Numbered from the stretch's first letter, positions 1 through 6,060 are shown. The stretch is 7,427 nt of DNA from Alphaproteobacteria bacterium (GCA_014238625.1 JABAAS010000062.1:1-7427), one strand, 5' to 3'. Notes: generated by a model from the letters alone, not told the origin. Program-made: numbers and translations.

Positions 1-1121
1 CCTGGAAGAGCAGGGTCGATAGGCGTGTTACGCAAATCTTTCAAACCAGACGCAGAAGCTCCAAAAAATACAAAATGATCCTTTAACCACTCCTTCGGAA
101 CACGCCTCTCTAAAACATCAATTGCTGAAATATATAAACGCTTCTTATCTCCCTCTTTATAGAGTTGGTTGTAGCGTTGCGGTTTGCCAAATTTAACCCA
201 TATACGCCCCTGCGTATCCGTGGGAATTACGCGACGCGATCCGTCATCTTGCTGTAATAAAACCGAAATAATACCCAAGTTGTCTGCACTGCGTACATAT
301 ATACCTTGACTACGCAAACCCACTCGCAAAGTCTCTAAAGCCAAACCGGGATATATCTGATCACCAACACTAACGATTATCGGCACTCGACGCACTGTGC
401 CATCGTAGTCAAAGCCAAACGAGAAAACTCCGAAACCGCGCGCGTCCTTGTTCAAAACATCAAGGTTAGAAAGAAGATTCGCGAAGCGATTGACACGGAT
501 AAACTGCAAGGGGTTTGGTCCAAAAGCACCCTTCACGGAAGAAGCTGGAAGATTATCCGCTGCCTCAAGCTTCTTGCTCGAGCTAGGCATGCCCAAAACT
601 ACAGGCAAACCAGAACTCATAACCTTAGTCATAGCTAGCTCGTTATCTGGCAAACGCGAAAGGCGGTCGCGCATAATTGGGTCTATGTCGTAGAGAACAT
701 GGCGAACCAAATTATTCGGAGAAGTACGATCCTCCTCCGAAAAAACAACGTCCATCGAAAGAACCGCAATGTCGTAGCTGCGTAACGATTTCAAAAGATC
801 GCCAACAACCGTACGAGGCCAAGGCCATTGGCCCAATTGGTCCAGAGAACGCTCGTCGATATCTAAAATGGCTATCGGGCGCGAAGTGATGCCCTCGTGC
901 GGCCAAGCTCGAACATAGCTATCAAAACTACGAAGGCGCAACTCCTCAATAAATGGCGGATCGTTAATACGATAGGAAGCAGCTAAAATAAGAAATATCA
1001 GCGTAATAGTCGTAGGACCACGACGAGAACGCACAAATACCTCATTAATAAATGAAAAAGAATAGGCTCTTAAGAGAGTAGCCGAAACGCCTAGACGTTT
1101 AATTGTCGTTTTGATGGTCAT
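1..1121 (-). CDS. CHASE2-domain membrane sensor protein (3' part outside window)
   Basis: The frame is open from an ATG at 1121 to the window edge, giving 373 codons. An in-frame TAG lies two codons before the ATG, so this is the most upstream start possible; no good Shine-Dalgarno is visible. After a polar, basic stretch of about 34 residues there is a hydrophobic segment (about residues 37-50), followed by the CHASE2 hallmark RLRSFDSYVR (about 62-71), then AILDIDERSLDQLGQWPWPR, FSFGFDYDGTVRRVP and, near the edge, FVFFGASASGLKD and NTPIDPALPG. CHASE2 is an extracytoplasmic sensory domain, normally followed by three membrane helices and a cytoplasmic output (adenylate cyclase, histidine kinase, GGDEF or Ser/Thr kinase). 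That output is not visible. In alphaproteobacteria a nucleotide cyclase is common, but this is only a guess. The gene follows plsC after 146 bp, so it may have its own promoter. The domain call is fairly sure; the ligand and output are unknown. Confidence 0.85.
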   Translation of the reverse strand, partial: MTIKTTIKRLGVSATLLRAYSFSFINEVFVRSRRGPTTITLIFLILAASYRINDPPFIEELRLRSFDSYVRAWPHEGITSRPIAILDIDERSLDQLGQWPWPRTVVGDLLKSLRSYDIAVLSMDVVFSEEDRTSPNNLVRHVLYDIDPIMRDRLSRLPDNELAMTKVMSSGLPVVLGMPSSSKKLEAADNLPASSVKGAFGPNPLQFIRVNRFANLLSNLDVLNKDARGFGVFSFGFDYDGTVRRVPIIVSVGDQIYPGLALETLRVGLRSQGIYVRSADNLGIISVLLQQDDGSRRVIPTDTQGRIWVKFGKPQRYNQLYKEGDKKRLYISAIDVLERRVPKEWLKDHFVFFGASASGLKDLRNTPIDPALP

Positions 1122-1183
1122 AAACTACATTTCTAGCAAGGCAATTTCCGCAGAGTAAAAATTAAACATCTGGCAAAAACAAA

Positions 1184-1211
1184 ACGCATACTAACGCATA
1201 TATCCTATGCG
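1184..1211. repeat. Direct plus inverted repeat of CGCATA upstream of the CHASE2 gene
   Basis: ACGCATA occurs at 1184-1190 and again at 1194-1200. The second copy is followed after five bases by its inverted partner TATGCG (1206-1211), giving a perfect 6-bp dyad with a TATCC spacer. It sits in the AT-rich gap between plsC and the CHASE2 gene and overlaps a possible -10 element, so it could be an operator or a small hairpin in the leader. No T-tract follows on the minus strand, so it does not look like an intrinsic terminator. Chance occurrence cannot be excluded at this length. Confidence 0.4.
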
Positions 1212-1224
1212 CGCAATAAGGCAA
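1197..1224 (-). promoter_or_regulatory. Weak candidate sigma-70-type promoter for the CHASE2 gene
   Basis: On the minus strand TTGCCT (1219-1224) and TATATG (1197-1202) are separated by 16 bases. Each matches four of six consensus positions. They lie about 75 bp upstream of the CHASE2 start, in the only larger gap of the left half of the window. The -10-like box falls inside the CGCATA dyad, which would suit repressor control. This is a by-eye match in AT-rich DNA and is weak. Confidence 0.22.
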
Positions 1225-1267
1225 CATCTATACACAATAGAGATTAGAAAAAAGTCATACAAAAATA

Positions 1268-2005
1268 TCACGGAATACCGATAATTTTAACCTCTCGCTC
1301 GATTCTTTCTTCCACAAGAGGCATCAGCTGGCCGCGCGGCAAACCAGGGGCTATCGCTGGTAGAATCGAAACCGTGATCGTTCCTCCCCTAATATAACCT
1401 TGTTTCGGCCAAACATAACCACTGTTTAAAGCCAGAGGGACAACCTTAACAGGAAAATTCTGGTACAAGAGCTCCAAGCCTCGTCGATAATTAGGAGGAG
1501 CAGAAGGTAGGTTGCGGCGACCCTCTGGAAAGATTATCAAACGGACGACCTTGCCAGAAGCAAAACGCCTGCGCAAATTGCGTAACAGAGAAAAAGTGCT
1601 TGCAACAGCAGCGTTACGGTTGATCGGAATATAGCTACCAGAAAAATATAGTGCCCAGCCCCAAATCGGTATGAACGATAGCCATTTCTTGCCAACATAG
1701 GCGTTGATCGACAAAGTCGGAATAAGGGCAATCGTCTCCCATAAAGATTGGTGCTTCGAGGCGAAAAAAACATGACCTGATTTAGGAAGGTTCTCGAGCC
1801 CCTTGACGCGAAAACGAATACCGAGAAAAACACGGCAAGAAAAATTAAAGCAATTTATAAAAAGAATGTTCAGTGTCAAAGGAGGATCACGCCAAAAAGT
1901 CAACAGCGAGATAATCGTAGACAAAAGGCTAGCGGTTACCGTTTCAATGAATACGATGACGACAAAAATAAAAAAGCGTAAGTAGCGTAAAATTCTTGAT
2001 CGCAT
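1268..2005 (-). CDS. plsC: PlsC-type 1-acyl-sn-glycerol-3-phosphate acyltransferase
   Basis: The 245-residue product has the size of a bacterial PlsC. This enzyme acylates lysophosphatidic acid at sn-2 to give phosphatidic acid, the precursor of membrane phospholipids, at the inner membrane. A long N-terminal hydrophobic region (about residues 9-35) would anchor it. The acyltransferase motifs appear in order: KHQSLWET with catalytic His85 and Glu90 (HX4E rather than the textbook HX4D), YIPINR with Arg130, FPEGRR (159-164), and VVPLALNSG in the C-terminal third. Start: ATG at 2005 with a modest AGG a few bases upstream. The gene begins 12 bp after the stop of the DUF218 gene, so the two are probably cotranscribed. 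The neighbour order ftsE-ftsX-DUF218-plsC is, from memory, common in alphaproteobacteria. Alternative: a related acyltransferase acting on other lipids such as ornithine lipid, but the motif set and context favour PlsC. Confidence 0.88.
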   Translation of the reverse strand: MRSRILRYLRFFIFVVIVFIETVTASLLSTIISLLTFWRDPPLTLNILFINCFNFSCRVFLGIRFRVKGLENLPKSGHVFFASKHQSLWETIALIPTLSINAYVGKKWLSFIPIWGWALYFSGSYIPINRNAAVASTFSLLRNLRRRFASGKVVRLIIFPEGRRNLPSAPPNYRRGLELLYQNFPVKVVPLALNSGYVWPKQGYIRGGTITVSILPAIAPGLPRGQLMPLVEERIEREVKIIGIP

Positions 2006-2017
2006 AATTACCTAAAA

Positions 2018-2623
2018 TCAAAAAGAGTGCGGAGTCGGAAAACTCTCTGGCAGAGTCGCAAAAATGCGGTGTCCCAAAGATAGCACATACTTCGCATATT
2101 CTTTAAATACCGCGTCCCAACGATGGGTGCTAGTGTGCTGCACCGCAAACGGCACTACTTCTAGTTGCGGAGATAGATGACGCACATAGAGGAGACTGCG
2201 GCGCATATGCAGAGCGGAGGTGACTAAAATTATCTTGCTGATGCTATTGCTTCTAACCCATAGAGTCGTTTCCACAGCATTTTCAAAGGTGTTGCGCGCA
2301 GTATAACCCAAAACAATTTTGCCCAAAAACGATCTCTCGTGTCCCATAAGGTCGCTACTCACTGTATTACGGTAGACGCCAGAGACGAGCAAAAGAGGCG
2401 CGTGCGAAGCTCGCAACAATGATAGAGCAGAGGGAACTCGCGCGCTAGAGCCAGTAAAAACGACGATCGCCTGCGCACGAGCGGAAAATGTTCGTTGCTT
2501 AGGTTGCGGTAGAGTCTGATAAAACCATAAAAAACCTAGAGCGAAGGCTAAAAATAACAAAAGGATGCCGCCAAGCCAAAGGCGAGTTATAAAAACAAAA
2601 ACATTCCTAGCGCGAGCAAACAA
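2018..2623 (-). CDS. DUF218 (YdcF/SanA/ElyC-like) membrane-anchored protein
   Basis: This 201-residue protein has one N-terminal membrane segment (about residues 15-34) followed by a single DUF218 domain. The family motifs are visible: AIVVFTG (52-58), LLLVSG (77-82), ARNTFENA (109-116) and ILVTSALHMRRS (about 132-143). DUF218 proteins such as SanA, YdcF and ElyC of E. coli have been linked to envelope integrity and peptidoglycan metabolism, but no reaction is firmly established; none is assigned here. The start is a TTG at 2623 with AGG about 9 bases upstream. An in-frame stop lies only eight codons further up and no ATG exists before the membrane segment, so a non-ATG start seems real. The gene lies 75 bp after ftsX and 12 bp before plsC, consistent with an envelope-biogenesis operon. 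Confidence 0.85.
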   Translation of the reverse strand: MFARARNVFVFITRLWLGGILLLFLAFALGFLWFYQTLPQPKQRTFSARAQAIVVFTGSSARVPSALSLLRASHAPLLLVSGVYRNTVSSDLMGHERSFLGKIVLGYTARNTFENAVETTLWVRSNSISKIILVTSALHMRRSLLYVRHLSPQLEVVPFAVQHTSTHRWDAVFKEYAKYVLSLGHRIFATLPESFPTPHSF

Positions 2624-2643
2624 GGTCTGTATCCTAAACTGTG

Positions 2644-2678
2644 TTTATAATGGGTTATATTTGTAATGATTTATAATG
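2644..2678. repeat. Two copies of TTTATAATG in the ftsX-DUF218 gap
   Basis: TTTATAATG occurs at 2644-2652 and 2670-2678 in the 75-bp AT-rich gap, with the similar TTGTAATG (2661-2668) between them. Read on the plus strand the copies contain perfect TATAAT boxes, but no plus-strand gene follows, so they are probably low-complexity gap DNA. Read on the minus strand (CATTATAAA) they could contribute to an internal promoter for the DUF218-plsC pair; no matching -35 box is evident. Confidence 0.35.
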
Positions 2679-2698
2679 CCATCACTTGAGCGTACCCG

Positions 2699-3631
2699 TT
2701 AAGGAGCATCTCGTAGCCTATCCCGCATTGTAAAGACCAACACTGCTAAGGCAGCTAAAAATAAAAACAGCGGCACAAAAAACACTGTTGCCCATTGCCA
2801 ACCATGTGGCCCCATACCTTCGGGCGCGAAGCCTGCACCAACAACTCGCAATAGGACATAGGTTGCAAGAAAAACCAGCAAGCCCATAGTGCTACCCACG
2901 CTTGCTGCACGGCGCACGGCAGGTAGAAATTGCGCTGTAATATAAGAGTCATCCGCGCCCATAACGCGCAGTAATTGTATTGTCGTGGCATGCTTGCTCA
3001 TCGCCATCTGAACGCCAAAAGCTACGATAACCAACGCTGTTGCCAAAGAAACGAGCATCGCAGCAAATCCTATTCCTTGCAAAATACGCCCGACACCCAG
3101 CAAACGAGTTCGCCAAAAGCGATGATCATCCAACAAGGCTTGTGGAAAATGCTCTGTAAGACGAGCTCGCAACTGCGCAATCGCCGCAGAATCGACTTGC
3201 CGCATATCAACCTCGATCATGCGAGGCAAAGGCAAACCATCGACATGCGCGGCAGCACCTAGCCACGGCTCCAGTAAGTGCTGTAGCTTAGTCGATGGAA
3301 TCTCCTCTGCCCGCGATACAGATACATCCGAGCGCAGAAAACTCAAAAGAGAATCCCGCGCGTCTGTTACCGACAACTCGTCTAAACCCTCTAGGGCTGG
3401 CGGCACGACCACCGTGATGCGATCCGCCAAGTCTGTTCGCCAACGAGCTATCGTGTTGTCGATCGACATAGACGCAGAGACCATCAGTAATGCTAAATAT
3501 ACCATAACTCCAATAACCCAAGGCAAAAGCACCGTTGCTCGCGAGGAGGAAAAAGCCGAGCCAAGTGGAGTCGTGTCTACTTCTGTGCGTAGGAAAAAAC
3601 GCAAAAACAAAGCGATTCTGCTTTTAGCCAT
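2699..3631 (-). CDS. ftsX: Cell division protein FtsX (ABC-type permease subunit)
   Basis: The 310-residue product is the membrane partner of FtsE. FtsEX sits in the divisome and in studied bacteria uses ATP hydrolysis to control peptidoglycan hydrolases across the membrane rather than to transport a substrate. The expected layout is visible: a short cytoplasmic N-terminus, membrane helix 1 (about 34-54), a periplasmic domain of about 130 residues beginning near RWRTDLADRITVVVPP, then three helices (about 187-213, 242-267, 280-302). Between helices 2 and 3 lies the conserved ATTIQLLRVMGADDSYI stretch, the loop expected to contact the ATPase. Start choice: the ATG at 3631 overlaps the ftsE stop (TAATG), typical of translational coupling. 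An upstream in-frame TTG at 3649 would add six residues but is less likely. The gene lies directly after ftsE and 75 bp before the DUF218 gene. Confidence 0.92.
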   Translation of the reverse strand: MAKSRIALFLRFFLRTEVDTTPLGSAFSSSRATVLLPWVIGVMVYLALLMVSASMSIDNTIARWRTDLADRITVVVPPALEGLDELSVTDARDSLLSFLRSDVSVSRAEEIPSTKLQHLLEPWLGAAAHVDGLPLPRMIEVDMRQVDSAAIAQLRARLTEHFPQALLDDHRFWRTRLLGVGRILQGIGFAAMLVSLATALVIVAFGVQMAMSKHATTIQLLRVMGADDSYITAQFLPAVRRAASVGSTMGLLVFLATYVLLRVVGAGFAPEGMGPHGWQWATVFFVPLFLFLAALAVLVFTMRDRLRDAP

Positions 3632-4293
3632 TACAAGCGCTTCAGCCAACCGTCGTCTAACTGGAATACGGGATGTGGATGCTTTTCGATAAGTCGACGA
3701 TTGTGAGTTGCGACAACGACGGTTGTGCCGTTCTTATGCATCTGCTCGAACAAATATAGAAGACGCTCAGCGAGCACGTCATCGACATTGCCTGTCGGCT
3801 CGTCGGCTAAAAGCAAGTTCGGATTCGATATTACCGCGCGAGCGATCGCGACTCTCTGTTGCTGTCCGCCCGAGAGGGTAGCAGTATCTGCCTCCATATG
3901 ATGCTCTAATCCTACCCATGCCATAATTTCGCGCACATGCTCGCGGATATGAGATTCAGACATCCCACGAATACGCAAAGGTAGAGCAACGTTCTCTGCC
4001 GCACTCAGGTGCGAGACCATACGAAACTCTTGAAAGACGACACCTATACGGCGGCGAAGACTTTGTAACACCTGCCTATTCTTGAGCGTTACATCTTTGC
4101 CAAATGCATGAATCGTTCCTCGGCTAGGTTGTTGAGCGAGAAACATCAGTCGTAAAAGCGAGGTTTTTCCCGCACCAGAGGGACCTGTGAGGTAGTGAAA
4201 AGAGCCGCTGGGTAGAGAGAAAGCGATGTCGTGCAAAATCTCAGGTCCCAAACCGTAACGCATTCCAACATTATCGAACCGCACGAAAATCAT
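3631..4293 (-). CDS. ftsE: Cell division ATP-binding protein FtsE
   Basis: This 220-residue protein is a complete ABC ATPase of the FtsE size class. Visible motifs are Walker A GPSGAGKTS (37-45), Q-loop Gln88 in VVFQEF, signature LSGGQQQR (140-147), Walker B LLLADE (160-165) followed by PTGNVD, and switch His197 in VATHN. All catalytic residues are present. PTGNVD and the immediately following ftsX set it apart from LolD/MacB-type ATPases, which have similar motifs. It powers FtsX at the septum on the cytoplasmic face of the inner membrane. Start: ATG at 4293, only 5 bp after the cheR stop, with no strong Shine-Dalgarno (a GAGAA lies rather far upstream), which suggests that translation depends on ribosomes finishing cheR. 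A chemotaxis gene directly upstream of ftsE is unusual. Confidence 0.95.
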   Translation of the reverse strand: MIFVRFDNVGMRYGLGPEILHDIAFSLPSGSFHYLTGPSGAGKTSLLRLMFLAQQPSRGTIHAFGKDVTLKNRQVLQSLRRRIGVVFQEFRMVSHLSAAENVALPLRIRGMSESHIREHVREIMAWVGLEHHMEADTATLSGGQQQRVAIARAVISNPNLLLADEPTGNVDDVLAERLLYLFEQMHKNGTTVVVATHNRRLIEKHPHPVFQLDDGWLKRL

Positions 4294-4298
4294 CGCAG

Positions 4299-5417
4299 TT
4301 AGTTCTCTGCAAACGCTGGCGATGGGGAGGGTGAAATAGAGCTATCGGACGCTAAACTCTTAGCAGAAATACGGTCTGGGTAAGAAAAAGTAGCACGCGA
4401 AAATAAGCCTCGTTCACACGACAAAGCCTCTTCGCTAAATCCTGCGCGCAGGGCAAGCTCGGCATCGCGAGGAGATAAGACAAGCCAGCCATCTGCCGAA
4501 AGTAACGACGCGAGACGCGTGATAACCCGCTCCGCAACAGCTGCATCAAAGTTACCAAAGGTGTGAGGGATAAAAATCCAATCGAGCTCGCGCGGTAGAA
4601 AGCTCGGTGGAGAATGTAAAAGGTTATGTTGGAAAAATTTTATGCCAGCCAGCAAAAACGCTTTCGCTTGCCAAAAACCTCCACCTGCCTGCTCGTCGAA
4701 ATAACTCATCAGGTTACCAATGCTCAAGCCATGTTGCGCATCAAAATTATTATAAAGCCCCTTTTTTGCTTTCTCCAACGAGCGCGAGCTTATATCGCTC
4801 GCGTAAATTTCAAAGTCCAGACCAGAAATATCACTCCTTTTTTGCAAATCATGGAATAGAATCGAAAGCGACAAAGGCTCTTGTCCACTCGCGCAAGCGG
4901 CAGACCAAACCTTAATCGGACGAGTGGGGATATTGGCAACAGAGTTAGACGAAGTAGAGCGGTCTTGGTTTATCCCTTGGTTTATCCCTTGGTTTATCCC
5001 TTGGTTTATCCCTTGGTTTATCCCTTGGTTTATCCCTTGGTTTATCCCTTGGTTTATCCCTTGGTTTATCCCTTGTAGCCTCTCTTGTAACTTCTCTTGC
5101 AAAAAACGAAAAGCCGTAAGATCGCGGAAAAAAACAGCATTACGCGAAAAAAAGCCCTCTAGCACTGCCTGACGAAATATCTCGTTGCAACGCTCGCCTT
5201 GCGCATGCGCAAGCAGTTCTTGCGGAGTTAGAAGCGGGCGGTTGCGGAAACCAGCACAAACAGCGAGCAAACGTGCCAAGAGCTTATCATCGTCCAATGG
5301 AGGTACGCAAAGACCAGCTCCCTCCTTCAGAACAGCACTTAAAGCTTGACGCAGATGGAATTCCTCATGCTCGCCGACTATCGCGCCAGAGTTTGTGCCA
5401 GAATCTGCGCCAGACAT
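4299..5417 (-). CDS. cheR: Chemotaxis receptor methyltransferase CheR with (GINQ)9 insertion
   Basis: CheR uses S-adenosylmethionine to methylate glutamates of chemoreceptors, acting against CheB in adaptation. The 372-residue product exceeds the usual 270-290. The N-terminal helical domain (about 16-112) ends in SRNAVFFRDLTAF, matching the family's TTNxTxFFRDxxxF with the conserved Arg98. The Rossmann part starts at VWSAACASGQEP (170-181, SAM motif I), then YASDIS with Asp208 for the ribose, GLYNNFDAQHGL, a beta-subdomain-like stretch around 232-262, and DWIFIPHTFGNFD (279-291). Between the two domains lie nine perfect GINQ repeats (116-151) and a Ser/Asn-rich linker. Oddities: IPHTFGNF replaces the nearly invariant CRNVLIYF, and the C-terminal 30 or so residues form a Ser/Pro-rich tail. 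The ATG at 5417 lies 11 bp after cheY without a clear Shine-Dalgarno. Family assignment is firm; whether the enzyme is fully active is open. Confidence 0.9.
   Translation of the reverse strand: MSGADSGTNSGAIVGEHEEFHLRQALSAVLKEGAGLCVPPLDDDKLLARLLAVCAGFRNRPLLTPQELLAHAQGERCNEIFRQAVLEGFFSRNAVFFRDLTAFRFLQEKLQERLQGINQGINQGINQGINQGINQGINQGINQGINQGINQDRSTSSNSVANIPTRPIKVWSAACASGQEPLSLSILFHDLQKRSDISGLDFEIYASDISSRSLEKAKKGLYNNFDAQHGLSIGNLMSYFDEQAGGGFWQAKAFLLAGIKFFQHNLLHSPPSFLPRELDWIFIPHTFGNFDAAVAERVITRLASLLSADGWLVLSPRDAELALRAGFSEEALSCERGLFSRATFSYPDRISAKSLASDSSISPSPSPAFAEN
4964..5075 (-). repeat. 12-bp perfect tandem repeat, about 9.3 copies, inside cheR
   Basis: The plus-strand unit TTTATCCCTTGG (minus strand CCAAGGGATAAA) repeats without a single mismatch over 112 bp; flanking bases 4963 and 5076 break the period. 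In cheR it encodes nine GINQ tetrapeptides (residues 116-151). Because the unit is four codons, gain or loss of copies keeps the frame and changes only the length of the spacer between the helical domain and the SAM-binding domain. Perfect identity of the units, including third codon positions, suggests recent expansion by slippage. There are no unique spacers, so this is not a CRISPR array. Confidence 0.98.
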
Positions 5418-5428
5418 TCAAAGATCAA

Positions 5429-5797
5429 TCAGATCAAGCCAACTTCGCTGAACTTGCTCTTAATGACGCCCTCGTCAAAAGGTTTCATTATATACTCGTC
5501 TGCCCCAGCCGACATGCCCTGCTTAACGCTTTCCGCATCCGTCTGCGTTGTGCAAAAAATGATTTTAATATTCTTGCCAACAGATTCCCCCCGCACCTTC
5601 TTCAAGAAATCCAAACCATTCATAACCGGCATATTCCAATCCAAAAGTATGCAAGAAGGAGGAGACTTAATGCAAAAATCCAAAGCCTCCTGACCGTTCT
5701 CAGCGTCAAATACCTCAAAGCCGAGCCCTTCCAAAATCTTCCGCGCCATAACACGCACAATCTTCGAATCGTCTACGACAAGACACGTTTTCGCCAT
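5429..5797 (-). CDS. cheY: CheY-type single-domain response regulator
   Basis: The 122-residue product is a bare receiver domain with no output domain. All key residues are in place: acidic pair Asp9-Asp10 in LVVDDS, phospho-acceptor Asp53 in LLDWNMPVMNG, Thr83/Thr84 in IIFCTTQ, and Lys105 in IMKPFD. It would be phosphorylated by CheA and then bind the flagellar switch (FliM), or serve as a phosphate sink if another CheY does that. The TWNMPVMNG-like LDWNMPVMNG and CTTQTD stretches are typical of alphaproteobacterial CheY from the main che cluster. Start: ATG at 5797 with a strong AAGGAG 8 bases upstream. It follows a 263-bp gap after cheA and precedes cheR by 11 bp, so cheY may be expressed at a different level from cheA. 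Confidence 0.93.
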   Translation of the reverse strand: MAKTCLVVDDSKIVRVMARKILEGLGFEVFDAENGQEALDFCIKSPPSCILLDWNMPVMNGLDFLKKVRGESVGKNIKIIFCTTQTDAESVKQGMSAGADEYIMKPFDEGVIKSKFSEVGLI

Positions 5798-5805
5798 AGC
5801 GATTA

Positions 5806-5811
5806 CTCCTT
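5806..5811 (-). promoter_or_regulatory. Strong ribosome binding site of cheY
   Basis: AAGGAG on the minus strand ends 8 bases before the cheY ATG. It is the clearest Shine-Dalgarno in the window; cheR, ftsE and ftsX have weak or no such site and sit within 11 bp of the preceding gene. This suggests that cheY is the main translation entry point and that the downstream genes rely on coupling. Confidence 0.75.
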
Positions 5812-6022
5812 TATCACTAGTTTAAAACTCTCTTCGGCTAACCAGCTGCTAACAAGTATCAGCACCAGCAAGACAACAGATAGCACTCTAGCAAATTTCT
5901 ATCTAAACGCACACATCTAATTGCAATGCGCAAAAACAAAAGCTAGAGAGGTGAAAAAACCGCATGAAAATAGCACTTTCTAAGTTAGGTCTCGCAAGAT
6001 AGTAACTCTCGTAAAAGACAAT

Positions 6023-6060
6023 ACTATACCCTCTTGACTATAACCTCTCGACTATAACCT
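6023..6060. repeat. 14-bp tandem repeat (2.7 copies) abutting the cheA stop codon
   Basis: Plus-strand units start at 6023, 6037 and 6051 with exact 14-bp spacing: ACTATACCCTCTTG, ACTATAACCTCTCG and ACTATAACCT, the last ending at the base before the TCA that is the cheA stop on the minus strand. Units one and two differ at two positions. On the minus strand each copy gives GGTTATAGT or GGTATAGT. It could be a protein-binding array, a slippage product, or part of the cheA mRNA 3' end. Confidence 0.8.

Larger units (their letters stand above)
5798..6060. other. 263-bp non-coding gap between cheA and cheY
   Basis: No frame on the minus strand encodes a CheW-like or other recognisable protein here; the longest minus ORF from an ATG that I can read is about 20 codons. 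The gap is AT-rich and holds the cheY ribosome binding site at its left end and a 14-bp tandem repeat at its right end next to the cheA stop. ATAGCACT occurs twice (5870s offset by 90 bp: 5880-5887 and 5970-5977). There is no hairpin followed by a T-tract on the minus strand, so no intrinsic terminator is called. A promoter for cheY is plausible from the length, but the best match (TTGCAA, 15 bases, TAGATA) is too weak to call. Confidence 0.6.

Noticed and set aside
448..906. Small plus- and minus-strand ORFs within the first 1.1 kb
   Set aside because: The CHASE2 reading frame runs uninterrupted through this region from 1121 to the edge with clear family motifs; the short ORFs are shadows in other frames.
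2644..2678. Plus-strand promoter from the two TATAAT boxes
   Set aside because: No suitably spaced -35 element and no plus-strand gene follow; ftsX lies antisense.
3632..3649. TTG at 3649 as the ftsX start
   Set aside because: It would overlap ftsE by 19 bp and lacks a ribosome binding site, whereas the ATG at 3631 forms a classic TAATG stop-start overlap.
4964..5075. CRISPR array
   Set aside because: The units are 12 bp, directly adjacent and without spacers, and they lie inside a coding frame.
4881..5172. Plus-strand ORFs with PLVY or WFIP tetrapeptide repeats
   Set aside because: They are antisense readings of the 12-bp repeat in cheR, which stays open in several frames because the unit is a multiple of three. 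No domain lies outside the repeat.
5273..5920. 215-codon plus-strand ORF across the 5' part of cheR, cheY and the gap
   Set aside because: It is antisense to two well-supported genes, has no recognisable domain, an arginine/histidine/leucine-rich composition typical of a shadow frame, and no convincing ribosome binding site.
5965..5985. GAAAGTGCTATTTTC on the minus strand as a terminator hairpin after cheA
   Set aside because: The stem is only four A/T-rich pairs and the T-run that follows is separated by GC-containing sequence, so it would not be a stable intrinsic terminator.
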